Positions 43,206 to 52,434 of a stretch of 64,000 bases of DNA are shown here, piece by piece (the stretch's first letter is position 1; each line of letters opens with the position of its first letter). The translations under genes were made by a program, and so were the position numbers. A model generated the notes under the pieces. The model was not told the origin of the DNA. It ran no database searches and saw only the letters and a program-made list of their open reading frames with translations. This DNA comes from Oceanobacillus polygoni (GTDB taxonomy: Bacteria; Bacillota; Bacilli; Bacillales; Amphibacillaceae), in NCBI RefSeq assembly GCF_008304605.1, contig NZ_PIJY01000004.1:62001-126000 (forward strand). Reading direction: 5' to 3'.

Positions 43206-44678
43206 TTAGGTGCCACAGTAGGTTCTGTAAGGTGTTTCAGTTTTCGCAGGTGGTCTTGTAAACTCAGATTGCTCGTCTGTATGTGCATAAGGCTCGGCAA
43301 GCACATGTAGTAACCTCTGCATCACATGATAATTTCCATCTTCAACTGCGGCAGAAAGCGCAGCTTCTACTTGATGATTCCGCGGGATTACTGCAGGGTT
43401 ACTATCCCGCATTAATTGATGGGATGAAGCTTTTGACTCTTCTTGCCTATCTAATCTTTCCTGCCACAACTGATTCCATTCCGTAAATTCCGGGGCATCA
43501 GCTAGCTCAAAATCCTTCTGCCCATTAAAGGTTAGTGCCAAAAATGTATTCGTATAATCTGCTCGGTGCTTCTCCATCATACGGAGAAGGTTTTCAACAA
43601 GAGATACATCCTCTTGCTCTTCATTAAATATACCTAATTTCGCTCGCATCCCCTTCATCCAGTGAGAACGAAACAATTCAGAAAAACCAGATACAGCTTC
43701 CTGTGCAAGTTCCAATGCCTGCTCGTCATTTTCATGGAGCAATGGTAGCAAGCTTTCCGCAAACCGCGCGAGATTCCAGCCAGCTATTTGTGGCTGATTT
43801 CCATAAGCATAGCGTCCGTCAATATCAATAGAGCTGAATACCGTTTTCTGATTGTACGTGTCCATAAATGCACAAGGTCCGTAATCAATCGTCTCCCCAC
43901 TAATCGTCATATTATCTGTGTTCATCACACCATGTATAAAGCCCACCAGTTGCCATTTTGCGACGAGTGCAGCCTGACGCTTGATTACTTCTTGAAGCAG
44001 GAAGAGGTAACGATTCTCTCCAAAATCACCACCTGAAAAATGTCGGTCCAATGCATATTCAGCCAGTGCACGAAGGTCCTCCGTCGATCCCCAATTTGCA
44101 GCATACTGAAAAGTTCCAACACGAAGGTGACTGTCAGCTACACGGGTTAGAATCGCACCGGGAAGCTCGGTTTCACGAGTAATCAACTCTCCAGTAGTTA
44201 CAACTGCTAAACTACGCGAGGTGGGAATCCCAAGCGCGTGCATCGCCTCACTAATAATGTATTCTCTTAGCATCGGTCCAAGCGCCGCTCGCCCGTCACC
44301 ACCACGAGAATACGGTGTCCTCCCCGCTCCTTTCAGCTGAATGTCGAAACGTTCCTCTTGAGGTGTTATCTGCTCCCCCAATAATATCGCTCTCCCATCT
44401 CCCAGCATGTTAAAATGGCCAAACTGGTGTCCTGCATAGCCTTGTGCAAGCGGATTAGCTCCATTAGGAATTCGATTGCCAGACAATAGTTCCACACCAG
44501 TTTCACTGATTAAATCCTCGATACTTAGTCCAAGTGCAGTACCTAACTTCTTATTAAAAATTACTAATTCTGGTGACTGGACAGGAGTTGGATTTAAATT
44601 CTTATAAAATAAATTCGGTAGGTGAGAATAGCTATTATCTAAATTCCAACCAGCATCATTTCCGTTCTCTTTTCGCAT
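43206..44678 (-). CDS. selO: Protein adenylyltransferase SelO (YdiU/UPF0061)
   Basis: Pseudokinase-fold enzyme that transfers AMP from ATP to proteins, described for the SelO family. 490 residues. Family blocks: [53 protein letters not shown] with the nucleotide-binding Lys/Arg, and [27 protein letters not shown] with the metal-binding Asn and Asp. The C-terminus ends YRTYCGT, with the single conserved cysteine where some eukaryotic members have selenocysteine. AGGGAGGG-like site upstream. Monocistronic. Confidence 0.92.
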   Translation of the reverse strand: MRKENGNDAGWNLDNSYSHLPNLFYKNLNPTPVQSPELVIFNKKLGTALGLSIEDLISETGVELLSGNRIPNGANPLAQGYAGHQFGHFNMLGDGRAILLGEQITPQEERFDIQLKGAGRTPYSRGGDGRAALGPMLREYIISEAMHALGIPTSRSLAVVTTGELITRETELPGAILTRVADSHLRVGTFQYAANWGSTEDLRALAEYALDRHFSGGDFGENRYLFLLQEVIKRQAALVAKWQLVGFIHGVMNTDNMTISGETIDYGPCAFMDTYNQKTVFSSIDIDGRYAYGNQPQIAGWNLARFAESLLPLLHENDEQALELAQEAVSGFSELFRSHWMKGMRAKLGIFNEEQEDVSLVENLLRMMEKHRADYTNTFLALTFNGQKDFELADAPEFTEWNQLWQERLDRQEESKASSHQLMRDSNPAVIPRNHQVEAALSAAVEDGNYHVMQRLLHVLAEPYAHTDEQSEFTRPPAKTETPYRTYCGT

Positions 44679-45038
44679 GATAGCTCCCTTCCCTTCATAC
44701 AGTTATTAAATCTGTTTATAGCGTTTGCGTTATACCATTTAATTATCCATTCACTGCGATACGAAATCTATCAAAATTAGTGTTCATTCGCTAAAACTTT
44801 TATAGGTTTGCACTGCTAATCCGACAGCTATCTAAACAGCAATACGATAGAATAGGATGTACAAATCTATTATTTTTACAATATTAATAGTTGAATTACA
44901 TTTATTCTAAAGGATACCATTCGTTCGTAGCAAATAAATGGTAAATCATCCATTTTATCCGAGTATAAACAAATTTGATACAGCTGTGATATAGCGTTTT
45001 TTTATTTATCGACAAATATACAAAAGGGAGAGAGTAAC
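44679..45038. other. Divergent promoter region between selO and the MerR-like gene
   Basis: 360 bases without a gene. It should contain promoters for both divergent genes; I see no hairpin or repeat worth reporting. Confidence 0.4.
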
Positions 45039-45608
45039 ATGACAACTGATAACTTCCAGCACAGCTACAGTTTAACGGAGATAGCAAAACAGCTCGGCAG
45101 GCCGCGTACCACCGTACAAGAATGGCGAAATCAGTTTAAAGAGTATCTTCCAACGGTTCAAGGCACAAAAGGACGAACTACAAGATATGAAGCTAGCGCC
45201 CTCAAACTTTTCCAATTAATCGCCCGTATGAAAGAAGCGAACGAGCCAGTTAGCTTCATCGAACAAGCATTAATAGAAAATAATGCGCCCATTACAGAAA
45301 GTGAAGATAAGGGGGAAACTACACCATCCGTTCAGCCACAGGTTTACGAAGGATTAAAACAATTAGCGGTTGCACTGGATGAGCAACGGCAGCTTAACAA
45401 AACAATTATGAAAGAATTACAGGATTTACGACAACAGCAAACCACATACCACCACGAGCTAATGGAGCTATTAGATCGCCAAAACAATGTAGAGGAAAAT
45501 ATTCGAACTCGAGACTTTCGTTTATTGGAAACAATGCGTGATATGCAAGATAAGAAACAAAAGGAGAAACAGCGAGGTGGATTACTTTCCCTTGTATTTA
45601 ATAAGTAA
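45039..45608 (+). CDS. MerR-like helix-turn-helix DNA-binding protein with coiled coil
   Basis: 189 residues. The N-terminal winged helix-turn-helix (about 9-65) reads YSLTEIAKQLGRPRTTVQEWRNQF, then GTKGRTTRYEASALKLFQLI, the MerR/RacA-type DNA-binding unit. Residues about 95-165 form a glutamine- and lysine-rich coiled coil, and the charged tail ends RGGLLSLVFNK. The pattern fits the DUF3967 group of Bacillaceae MerR-like proteins. It may be a chromosome-organising or transcriptional protein rather than a classical effector-sensing MerR regulator. AAGGGAGAGAG site before the ATG. Confidence 0.75.
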   Translation: MTTDNFQHSYSLTEIAKQLGRPRTTVQEWRNQFKEYLPTVQGTKGRTTRYEASALKLFQLIARMKEANEPVSFIEQALIENNAPITESEDKGETTPSVQPQVYEGLKQLAVALDEQRQLNKTIMKELQDLRQQQTTYHHELMELLDRQNNVEENIRTRDFRLLETMRDMQDKKQKEKQRGGLLSLVFNK

Positions 45609-46016
45609 ATTTAAATTGATATGCATTGAATGGATTAGCTTTTATTAAACTGCTAGTCAGCCCCGCTTTCTGGTAAAATCATTTGATTCTATACCCTTTT
45701 TACATAAACCATCCATGGAGTTTGCTTCCATGGATGGTTTATTCGTTTTTCCGTAGCGACATAAAATTTTACAGTGCTCCATCATAACATTTAGTCAATT
45801 TGCACAAAATAACAAACAACAAATAGTTCAATATAGCTAATGATATAGCATCAAATTTTTAGTACAATATTAGAATCGTTAATCAATTTAAACAATATCT
45901 TAACATTTCTTATTTTTAAATCCTCCATTCCACACTAGCTAGCCTAGTTAATATATCCAAATTTATAAAAACTGAATTTTTTATAAATGAACCAATGAAA
46001 AAGGAGAATTTCGACT
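45609..46016. other. Gap upstream of pucG
   Basis: About 400 bases with the bidirectional-looking hairpin at 45707-45740 and the pucG promoter region. TAGTTCAATATAGCTAA near 45831 recalls the pucI-upstream motif only weakly. Confidence 0.4.
45707..45740. terminator. Hairpin terminator after the MerR-like gene
   Basis: AAACCATCCATGGA/TCCATGGATGGTTT perfect stem with a T-rich tail on the plus strand. Confidence 0.8.
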
Positions 46017-47243
46017 ATGTACAGAGAATTAAACACACCAGCTAGAACGATTATGACTCCAGGACCAGTAGAAGCTGAGCCACGTGTACTTCGAGCAATG
46101 GCAACTCCAATTCTAGGTCAGTTTGACCCTGCTTTCACCGAAATTATGGATCGCGTAATGAAAATGTTACGAGATCTTTTTCAGACTAATAATAAATGGG
46201 CGTTTCCTATAGATGGAACATCAAGATCTGGAGCAGAAGCACTTCTTTGCAGCATCATTGAACCGGGAGACAAAGTCTTCATTCCGATTTACGGAAGGTT
46301 TGGTTATTTATTAAATGAGATTTGCGAACGCTATGGTGCAGAGGTTCACACAATAGAATGTGAATGGGGAGAAGTCTTTGACCCAGAAGAAGTTATCAAA
46401 GAGATGAAACGAGTGAACCCGAAAATTACTGCGATCGTCCATGGTGAAACATCAACTGGTCAAATGCAGCCCTTAGAAGAAATCGGAAAAGCTTGTAGAG
46501 AACAGGATATATTGTTTGTTGTTGATGCTGTAGCATCCATTGGAGGAACTCCTGTAAAAGTGGATGAATGGTACATTGACGGAATCGTTGGTGGGACTCA
46601 AAAATGCTTATCTGTCCCATCTGGAATGGCACCAATTACGTATAACGAAAGAATTGAAAAAGTAGTTCAAGCTAGAAAGAAAGTAGAAAAAGGAATTGAA
46701 ACGGAGGATGATCGACAAAACCTCGGTAACAATCCATTTATAAAAAGTAATTATTTTGATGTCAGTATGCTGCAGGATTATTGGGGTCCAAGACGCTTAA
46801 ATCACCATACTGAAGCAACTTCCATGATATATGCGCTTCATGAAGGGCTTCGTATTGTACTTGAAGAAGGATTGGAAGAGCGTTTTGCTCGTCACAAGCA
46901 TCACGAACAGGCTCTAATGGCTGGTATTGAAGCAATGGGATTAGAGATATATGGGAATCTTGAATCCAAACTACCCGTAGTTACCTGTGTAACGATACCA
47001 GAAGGAATTGATGGTGAATCCGTTCGAAAAATGCTACTTGATGAATTTACAATCGAGATTGCGAGCTCATTTGGTCCTCTACAAGGAAAAATCTGGCGAA
47101 TTGGTACAATGGGTTATAGCTGCCGAAAAGAAAATGTTCTGTTTGCCTTAGCAGGATTAGAAGCAGTATTGATTCGTCATGATGCTCCTATTCAAGTTGG
47201 TAGAGCGTTACAAGCAGCGTTAGATGTTTATAATAATAACTAA
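46017..47243 (+). CDS. pucG: (S)-ureidoglycine-glyoxylate aminotransferase PucG
   Basis: PLP enzyme that transfers the amino group of (S)-ureidoglycine to glyoxylate, forming oxalurate and glycine. 408 residues, class V aminotransferase fold related to alanine-glyoxylate aminotransferase. Lys196 in GGTQKCLS binds PLP (Lys198 in the B. subtilis enzyme by my count of the family); TPGPVEAEPRVL and the DAVASIGGTPV block also match. It provides a second route to oxalurate that bypasses AllE and AllD. It lies about 10 kb from the allantoin cluster, on the opposite strand and with its own terminator. AAGGAGAA ribosome binding site. Confidence 0.92.
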   Translation: MYRELNTPARTIMTPGPVEAEPRVLRAMATPILGQFDPAFTEIMDRVMKMLRDLFQTNNKWAFPIDGTSRSGAEALLCSIIEPGDKVFIPIYGRFGYLLNEICERYGAEVHTIECEWGEVFDPEEVIKEMKRVNPKITAIVHGETSTGQMQPLEEIGKACREQDILFVVDAVASIGGTPVKVDEWYIDGIVGGTQKCLSVPSGMAPITYNERIEKVVQARKKVEKGIETEDDRQNLGNNPFIKSNYFDVSMLQDYWGPRRLNHHTEATSMIYALHEGLRIVLEEGLEERFARHKHHEQALMAGIEAMGLEIYGNLESKLPVVTCVTIPEGIDGESVRKMLLDEFTIEIASSFGPLQGKIWRIGTMGYSCRKENVLFALAGLEAVLIRHDAPIQVGRALQAALDVYNNN

Positions 47244-47256
47244 AAATAAAAAGGTA

Positions 47257-47286
47257 AAAGACGAAATCTTAGGTTTCGTCTTTTTC
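47257..47286. terminator. Terminator shared by pucG and fdhD
   Basis: AAAGACGAAA/TTTCGTCTTT stem followed by Ts on the plus strand, and T-rich also on the minus side. It lies between the two convergent genes. Confidence 0.85.
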
Positions 47287-47421
47287 TTGTCGTCTTTCTA
47301 TTAACACAGTGCTATATCATTAGATTTACAACGTAACCTATTTTTCTGGATACTGCTGCTTAACTACAAGGCCACCGATTAAACTGTATGTCATCCAGCG
47401 AGCACACACCTAATGTCGTTA

Positions 47422-48228
47422 TCAGGGAAAATTGGAATCTACATCAATTACCCGATCGGGATGTGTGTAGATATTCATTTTATTTCCTCTTGCAAAGCCA
47501 ATTGTCGTGATCCCTAGATCATCTGCTAGCTGCAATCCCAAATCTGTCGGTGCAGATTTCGAAAGGAGGATGCCAACACCAATTTTAGAAATCTTCAGCA
47601 ATACTTCCGATGAAATCCGGCCACTAAAGACAATCAGTTTGTCTGCCACTCCTATTTTTTCTTGAATGATATGCCCATATATTTTATCCAATGCATTATG
47701 ACGTCCGATATCTGTTCTTATTGTAAGTATGTCATCGCATGTAGCGAGTGCTGCATTATGAACCCCGCCTGTACGAATAAATTGCTCTGAATTTACTTGC
47801 AGTTCTTTCATTAAATGAAAGCATTGATCCACCGTTATCGAGAGCTTGCTTGTTATGGTTTTGGCCGTTTTTACATCACTTTTAAAATAAAACTGTCGAC
47901 TCTTCCCACAGCAAGAACCGATAAATCGTTTCGAATGATCGATTTGAGAAGTGTCTATCGACTTATTTAAATCCACATAAGCAAATCCGAGCTTTTCATC
48001 AATTGAAATTCGCTTTATTTCATCCTTTAAACGAATCACACCTTCTGATGCAAGAAAGCCAACTATTAGATCTCTAAGATTGGATGGTGAACAGACAATC
48101 GTTGCAAATTCACTCCCATTAATCATAATCGTGAGCGGTGCTTCAATTGCAACCTCCTCATATAAAATGGATTGGGAATGTCCATTAAATCGAATTATTT
48201 CCCAGCCATCTTCCTTCACATCATTCAT
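47422..48228 (-). CDS. fdhD: Formate dehydrogenase accessory sulfurtransferase FdhD
   Basis: Transfers sulfur to the molybdenum cofactor of formate dehydrogenases. 268 residues. The redox-active CysCys pair is in IGSCCGKSR, and the FIRTGGVHNAAL and RTDIGRHNALDKIYG blocks are highly conserved in FdhD. It directly follows the fdhF-like gene with an 11-base gap, the usual arrangement. Final gene of the oxlT-like/fdhF-like/fdhD operon. Ribosome binding site GGGGGG. Confidence 0.92.
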   Translation of the reverse strand: MNDVKEDGWEIIRFNGHSQSILYEEVAIEAPLTIMINGSEFATIVCSPSNLRDLIVGFLASEGVIRLKDEIKRISIDEKLGFAYVDLNKSIDTSQIDHSKRFIGSCCGKSRQFYFKSDVKTAKTITSKLSITVDQCFHLMKELQVNSEQFIRTGGVHNAALATCDDILTIRTDIGRHNALDKIYGHIIQEKIGVADKLIVFSGRISSEVLLKISKIGVGILLSKSAPTDLGLQLADDLGITTIGFARGNKMNIYTHPDRVIDVDSNFP

Positions 48229-48238
48229 CTTAGCCCCC

Positions 48239-50593
48239 CTAGCTAATATCTACTTCTAGCTCCTCCACTCGCCTTTCCACATATTTCGTATCTTTTTGAG
48301 CAAAATAGGTCTCCGCTTTTTCAACGATTGCGGCAGCATTATATTCTGGGATTCCCGCAAATTCTTCATACACACCCTTTGGTATAAGCATATTCCCTTC
48401 AGGCCAATGTGCTTCAATATTTCCTCGTTTTACCGCTACAAATTTGGCACGACCATGGAATGTTCCGTGCTGATTGTATACGACAATTGCATCGCCTTCT
48501 TTTATGCCGATTTCAGTCCCATCTGCTTCATTCATTAATACATCATATCGATCGGCATCATTAAACGGATCCTTTTCACCATAGATCATCGAATTAAACT
48601 GTTTCCCACGGCGGGTCGTGACATAAAAATGGCCTTCAGGCTTGCGCAGCTCTGGCAATTCCACTGTTATCAGATTCCCTTTGCCATCTGGCGTCGGACA
48701 TACCCCGTCTTCACAAAGCCACGCCCCACCCCATTGAAATACATCTCCACGATTTTCTAAATGCTGTATCCCGTCATAGTTTGGTGCTGCCTTGGCAATT
48801 TCTGCACGTATTTCATCCGCAGCATTAAAATCAATTAAATGCTGTTGTTCTGGTTTTACCCGTTTTGCAAGGTCAACATATATTTCCCACTCCATCCGCG
48901 CTTCTTCAATACGTGGCCCTTTAATTTCTGGTGAAAAATATACCATTCTTTCTGTAGAGGTAGAAGTACCACCACCAGGCTGCTCATACCTTGTCATCGC
49001 AGGCAAAACAATCACTGCTTCTCTCGCATCAGCAAATGTTGACGTATTAAAAATAATATCCTGGTGCACACGAATATCTATATTTTCCAAGCATTGCTTG
49101 ACAAAATCAGGATCTGGCATTGTTTCTAAAAAATTACCACCAGATAAATAGTAAAGATCTAATTTGCGTTCATGTTCCTCAGGTAAGAGCGCATTTTCTA
49201 ACGATACCCCTACTATATCCCCTTGCCACTCTGGAATATCAAAGCCCCAAACCTTTTCTACTCGTTCTCTATTTCCTTCATCCATTCCGCCACCTGGCAA
49301 TACGAACGGGTCTGCACCCATTTCCCCAGATCCTTGTACACCAGAATGACCACGGATTGGCATTAACCCGCAATGTTCTCTTCCTAAAAAGCCTCGTAGT
49401 AATGCAAGATTGGCAACTTGGGAAATGTTATCTGTGCCAAATCGATGCTGTGTTAAACCCATTGACCATACAAAGACAGCAGATTTCGATTTCGCTAGTA
49501 GTTCAGCTAATTCAATCATCTGATGCTTCTGGATACCTGATGATGTAACAAGCTGATCCCAATCATAAGCCGTGACCTTTTCTCGTAATTCCTCAAGCCC
49601 ATTTACATGCTGTGAAACGAAAACATGATCGATTGCTGATCCATGCTCCATCTCTTCCATTTCAAACCAGTGCTTCATGATGCCATGCATAAAGGCAATG
49701 TCACCACCAATATTCACTTGATACACATCATCCGCTATTTTTGTCCCGAATAATGCGGACTCGGCAATTGAAGGGACCCAATAATTGTCCATCGCTGGCT
49801 CATGATATGGATTAATAATAATGATTTTCGTCCCTTTCCGTTTTGCAGCATACATATATTTCGTCGATACAGGTTGATTGTTAGCAGCAACAGAACCCCA
49901 GAAAATCAGGACATCCGTCCCAATCCAATCCTTATAATTACAAGTAGATGCGCCAACTCCAATTGAACGATTCAGAGCTGTTTTCGATGGAGAATGACAA
50001 ATTCTCGATGCATTGTCTATATTATTTGTACCTAAGAAACGTGCAACCTTGCCAACGGTGTAATAAACTTCATTCGTAATCCCTCGTGATGTTGTATAAA
50101 ATGCATAACGCTTCGGATCGAGCGCTCTCATCTTAGCGGCAATTTTATCTAGCGCATCATCCCAAGAAATTCGACTAAACTTATTCTCTCCTGCCTTACG
50201 AATAAGCGGATATGGAATACGTCCAAGCTTTCGTAACTCCGTACTGCTCATTTTTCGTAAATCTTCTATATCCATATTTAATACACGCTCTTCAATCGCA
50301 GACATCGTATTTAAACGAAGGACATTTAATCGTGTTGTACATACATGCGGCCCTGTTAATGTTTGATCATAAAGTCCAGAGACCCCCAGTGCACAACCGT
50401 CACATACGCCTTGTGTAAGAATTCTCGTCGCGTATGGTAGATTATCCTTATTCTCCCAAACAACCTTCATCGTATCTCGAATATGATGCGGTTTTATTTT
50501 TCCTAAACCGAATGGAACCTTACTTGCCCATAGTGCTGGATCAGGTTTTTTTGGTAGCTTGATAGGCCCTGTGTGCTTTGTTTCTCCCAACAT
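48239..50593 (-). CDS. Molybdopterin oxidoreductase of the FdhF/YdeP family
   Basis: 784-residue molybdenum- or tungsten-bis-MGD oxidoreductase related to the E. coli YdeP protein. The N-terminus has only a CxxC pair (Cys64 and Cys67 in GVCDGCALG) rather than the full 4Fe-4S motif of canonical formate dehydrogenases. Molybdopterin-binding blocks follow, with Cys in NASRICHSPSKTAL as a candidate cofactor ligand. GREHCGLMPIRGHSGVQGSGEMGADP and VLPAMTRYEQPGGGTSTSTER are diagnostic of this group. Position between an oxalate/formate antiporter-like MFS gene and fdhD supports a C1/C2-acid role, but the natural substrate of the family is unsettled. Confidence 0.88.
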   Translation of the reverse strand: MLGETKHTGPIKLPKKPDPALWASKVPFGLGKIKPHHIRDTMKVVWENKDNLPYATRILTQGVCDGCALGVSGLYDQTLTGPHVCTTRLNVLRLNTMSAIEERVLNMDIEDLRKMSSTELRKLGRIPYPLIRKAGENKFSRISWDDALDKIAAKMRALDPKRYAFYTTSRGITNEVYYTVGKVARFLGTNNIDNASRICHSPSKTALNRSIGVGASTCNYKDWIGTDVLIFWGSVAANNQPVSTKYMYAAKRKGTKIIIINPYHEPAMDNYWVPSIAESALFGTKIADDVYQVNIGGDIAFMHGIMKHWFEMEEMEHGSAIDHVFVSQHVNGLEELREKVTAYDWDQLVTSSGIQKHQMIELAELLAKSKSAVFVWSMGLTQHRFGTDNISQVANLALLRGFLGREHCGLMPIRGHSGVQGSGEMGADPFVLPGGGMDEGNRERVEKVWGFDIPEWQGDIVGVSLENALLPEEHERKLDLYYLSGGNFLETMPDPDFVKQCLENIDIRVHQDIIFNTSTFADAREAVIVLPAMTRYEQPGGGTSTSTERMVYFSPEIKGPRIEEARMEWEIYVDLAKRVKPEQQHLIDFNAADEIRAEIAKAAPNYDGIQHLENRGDVFQWGGAWLCEDGVCPTPDGKGNLITVELPELRKPEGHFYVTTRRGKQFNSMIYGEKDPFNDADRYDVLMNEADGTEIGIKEGDAIVVYNQHGTFHGRAKFVAVKRGNIEAHWPEGNMLIPKGVYEEFAGIPEYNAAAIVEKAETYFAQKDTKYVERRVEELEVDIS

Positions 50594-50626
50594 GTATCCC
50601 TCCAGTTTCTCTCTTTTTTATTTTGG

Positions 50627-51904
50627 TTATTTCGTAATAACTACACCAAGCTTTTGATTTGTTGCTTGCTGCGCATTCCGTAAACGATTAATATCTGCTC
50701 GTATCCAGATAGAAATGGCGAATGCGATGATAAATAAGATACCAAAAATCATCATCGTTAAATTATAACTATTCGTAGAGTCGTAGATTAAGGATAGCAG
50801 AATTGGACCAACTACCCCAGCAACCGCCCATGCAGTTAAAATATATCCATGAATCGCTCCAAGCTGTTTGGTGCCAAAGAGGTCTCCAATATAAGCTGGG
50901 ATTGATGCAAAGCCTCCTCCATAACAAGTTAATATCGTAAAAATAAGGATTTGAAAAACGATTCCATTCGAAGCGAAGGGCAGCATGAAAAACGCGATAA
51001 TTTGGAGGACAAAAAATGTCGTATATACATTTGGCCGTCCAATATAATCGGATAGTGATGCCCAGCCCAGTCTTCCACCACCATTAAATAACCCCATTAT
51101 TCCAACCATTGCAGCTGCAGCAATTGGCGTCATTCCAGCGATATCTTGTGCCATTGGTGAAGCTACAGCAATGACCGCAATTCCACAAGTAACATTTAAG
51201 AACAGCATGCACCAAAGCATCCAGAAACGACGTGTTTTAATTGCCTCATTTGCTGTCAGCTGTGATAAATCCGCTTTAATTTTACGCGTACCATTTTGCC
51301 CGCTTTCTTTAAATCCTTTTGGTGCCCACCCCTCTGGTGGTGGAGATAAATATTGTGCCGCAAGTATCATCACGATAAAATAAACTGCTCCAAGCACATA
51401 GAATGTATTGGAAATACCAACGGAATCAATCAAAGCAGCTGCCGCGGGACCACTTAATAATGCTGCAAAACCAAATCCCATAATTGCTAATCCAGTAGCG
51501 AGCCCTCGGCGATCAGGAAACCATTTTACTAAGGTTGATACAGGAGCAATATAACCAATCCCTAAACCGATTCCACCAATTACACCATAAAATACATACA
51601 ATAAAAATAAGGACTCAAAAGCTGTTGCTAATCCAGATCCAGCTACACCAACACTAAAAAATATCGCAGCAAGCATGGCAGACTTCTTTGGTCCTTGCTT
51701 TTCCACAAACCTCCCCATAAAGGCAGCAGAAAAACCAAGCATAAAAATAGCAATACTAAAAGCAAGCGATATTTCCGTTGTTTCCCATCCATATTGAGCC
51801 ACCATCGGATTGGTAAAAACACTCCAAGCATAGGCAGAGCCAATTGAAATGTGAACCCCTACCGCAGAAGCGGCAATTAACCAACGATTTTTAACTTTTC
51901 CCAT
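50627..51904 (-). CDS. OFA-family MFS transporter (oxalate:formate antiporter-like)
   Basis: 12-helix major facilitator, 425 residues. GVHISIGSAYAWSVF in helix 1 and GIGYIAPVSTLVKWFPDRRGLATG between helices 4 and 5 are signatures of the OFA group, which includes Oxalobacter OxlT and related lactate/oxalate carriers. The start at 51904 is set by AGGAGGG five bases upstream; the frame beginning seven codons earlier overlaps this site. First gene of an operon with the FdhF/YdeP-like oxidoreductase and fdhD. It could bring in oxalate or oxamate, or exchange formate. Confidence 0.87.
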   Translation of the reverse strand: MGKVKNRWLIAASAVGVHISIGSAYAWSVFTNPMVAQYGWETTEISLAFSIAIFMLGFSAAFMGRFVEKQGPKKSAMLAAIFFSVGVAGSGLATAFESLFLLYVFYGVIGGIGLGIGYIAPVSTLVKWFPDRRGLATGLAIMGFGFAALLSGPAAAALIDSVGISNTFYVLGAVYFIVMILAAQYLSPPPEGWAPKGFKESGQNGTRKIKADLSQLTANEAIKTRRFWMLWCMLFLNVTCGIAVIAVASPMAQDIAGMTPIAAAAMVGIMGLFNGGGRLGWASLSDYIGRPNVYTTFFVLQIIAFFMLPFASNGIVFQILIFTILTCYGGGFASIPAYIGDLFGTKQLGAIHGYILTAWAVAGVVGPILLSLIYDSTNSYNLTMMIFGILFIIAFAISIWIRADINRLRNAQQATNQKLGVVITK

Positions 51905-52340
51905 ACGCACCCTCCTATTTTTCATTATTATTTAAGTATGACAATCCTAAAACCACCCATCCCTTTTAAAAATAGCACCACTTTAGCACCGAATGGCTCC
52001 ATACCTTCCATTGATAATAGAATAGAACCACCAATGGAAGGGTTTACATTATATAACTTATTAAGCTTGTTTGAGAATTAGTAAGCAATTACTAATTCTA
52101 ATATATTTAAATTTTAGAAAATTCCAACCCAAATTTATCATGTAAGTATATTTTAGTCAATTACTAGCTTTTAAAAGTTTATAAAGAATAAATTACCCTC
52201 TATTTCACTTAACATAGCTAGAAAAAAACACTCGCCCTAACAATTTTTATAAATCTTTAGTTCTAGAAACATTAGTCTAGATAAGCAAACCAAATAATAG
52301 TTTAAGACTATGTAAAATACTTTAAATATTTTAATTATTA
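51905..52340. other. AT-rich divergent intergenic region
   Basis: About 430 bases, very AT-rich, between the OFA transporter gene and formaldehyde dehydrogenase. No gene or repeat is supported; promoter sequences for both directions are expected. Confidence 0.4.
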
Positions 52341-52369
52341 TTGTAACCAACATATTTTGATGTTATATT
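52341..52369 (+). promoter_or_regulatory. Sigma-A-like promoter of fdhA
   Basis: TTGTAA and TATATT hexamers spaced 17 bases, about 65 bases before the fdhA start. Confidence 0.6.
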
Positions 52370-52434
52370 GAACAATAGAGTCAAACGCTTTCATAAATAG
52401 ACATCTCAAATATCATTTTATAAGGAGTGGTAGT

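Noticed and set aside
47338-47409. A 23-residue minus-strand frame downstream of fdhD
   Set aside because: The AGGT sequence is directly against the GTG, leaving no spacing for initiation, and the peptide is too short to trust.
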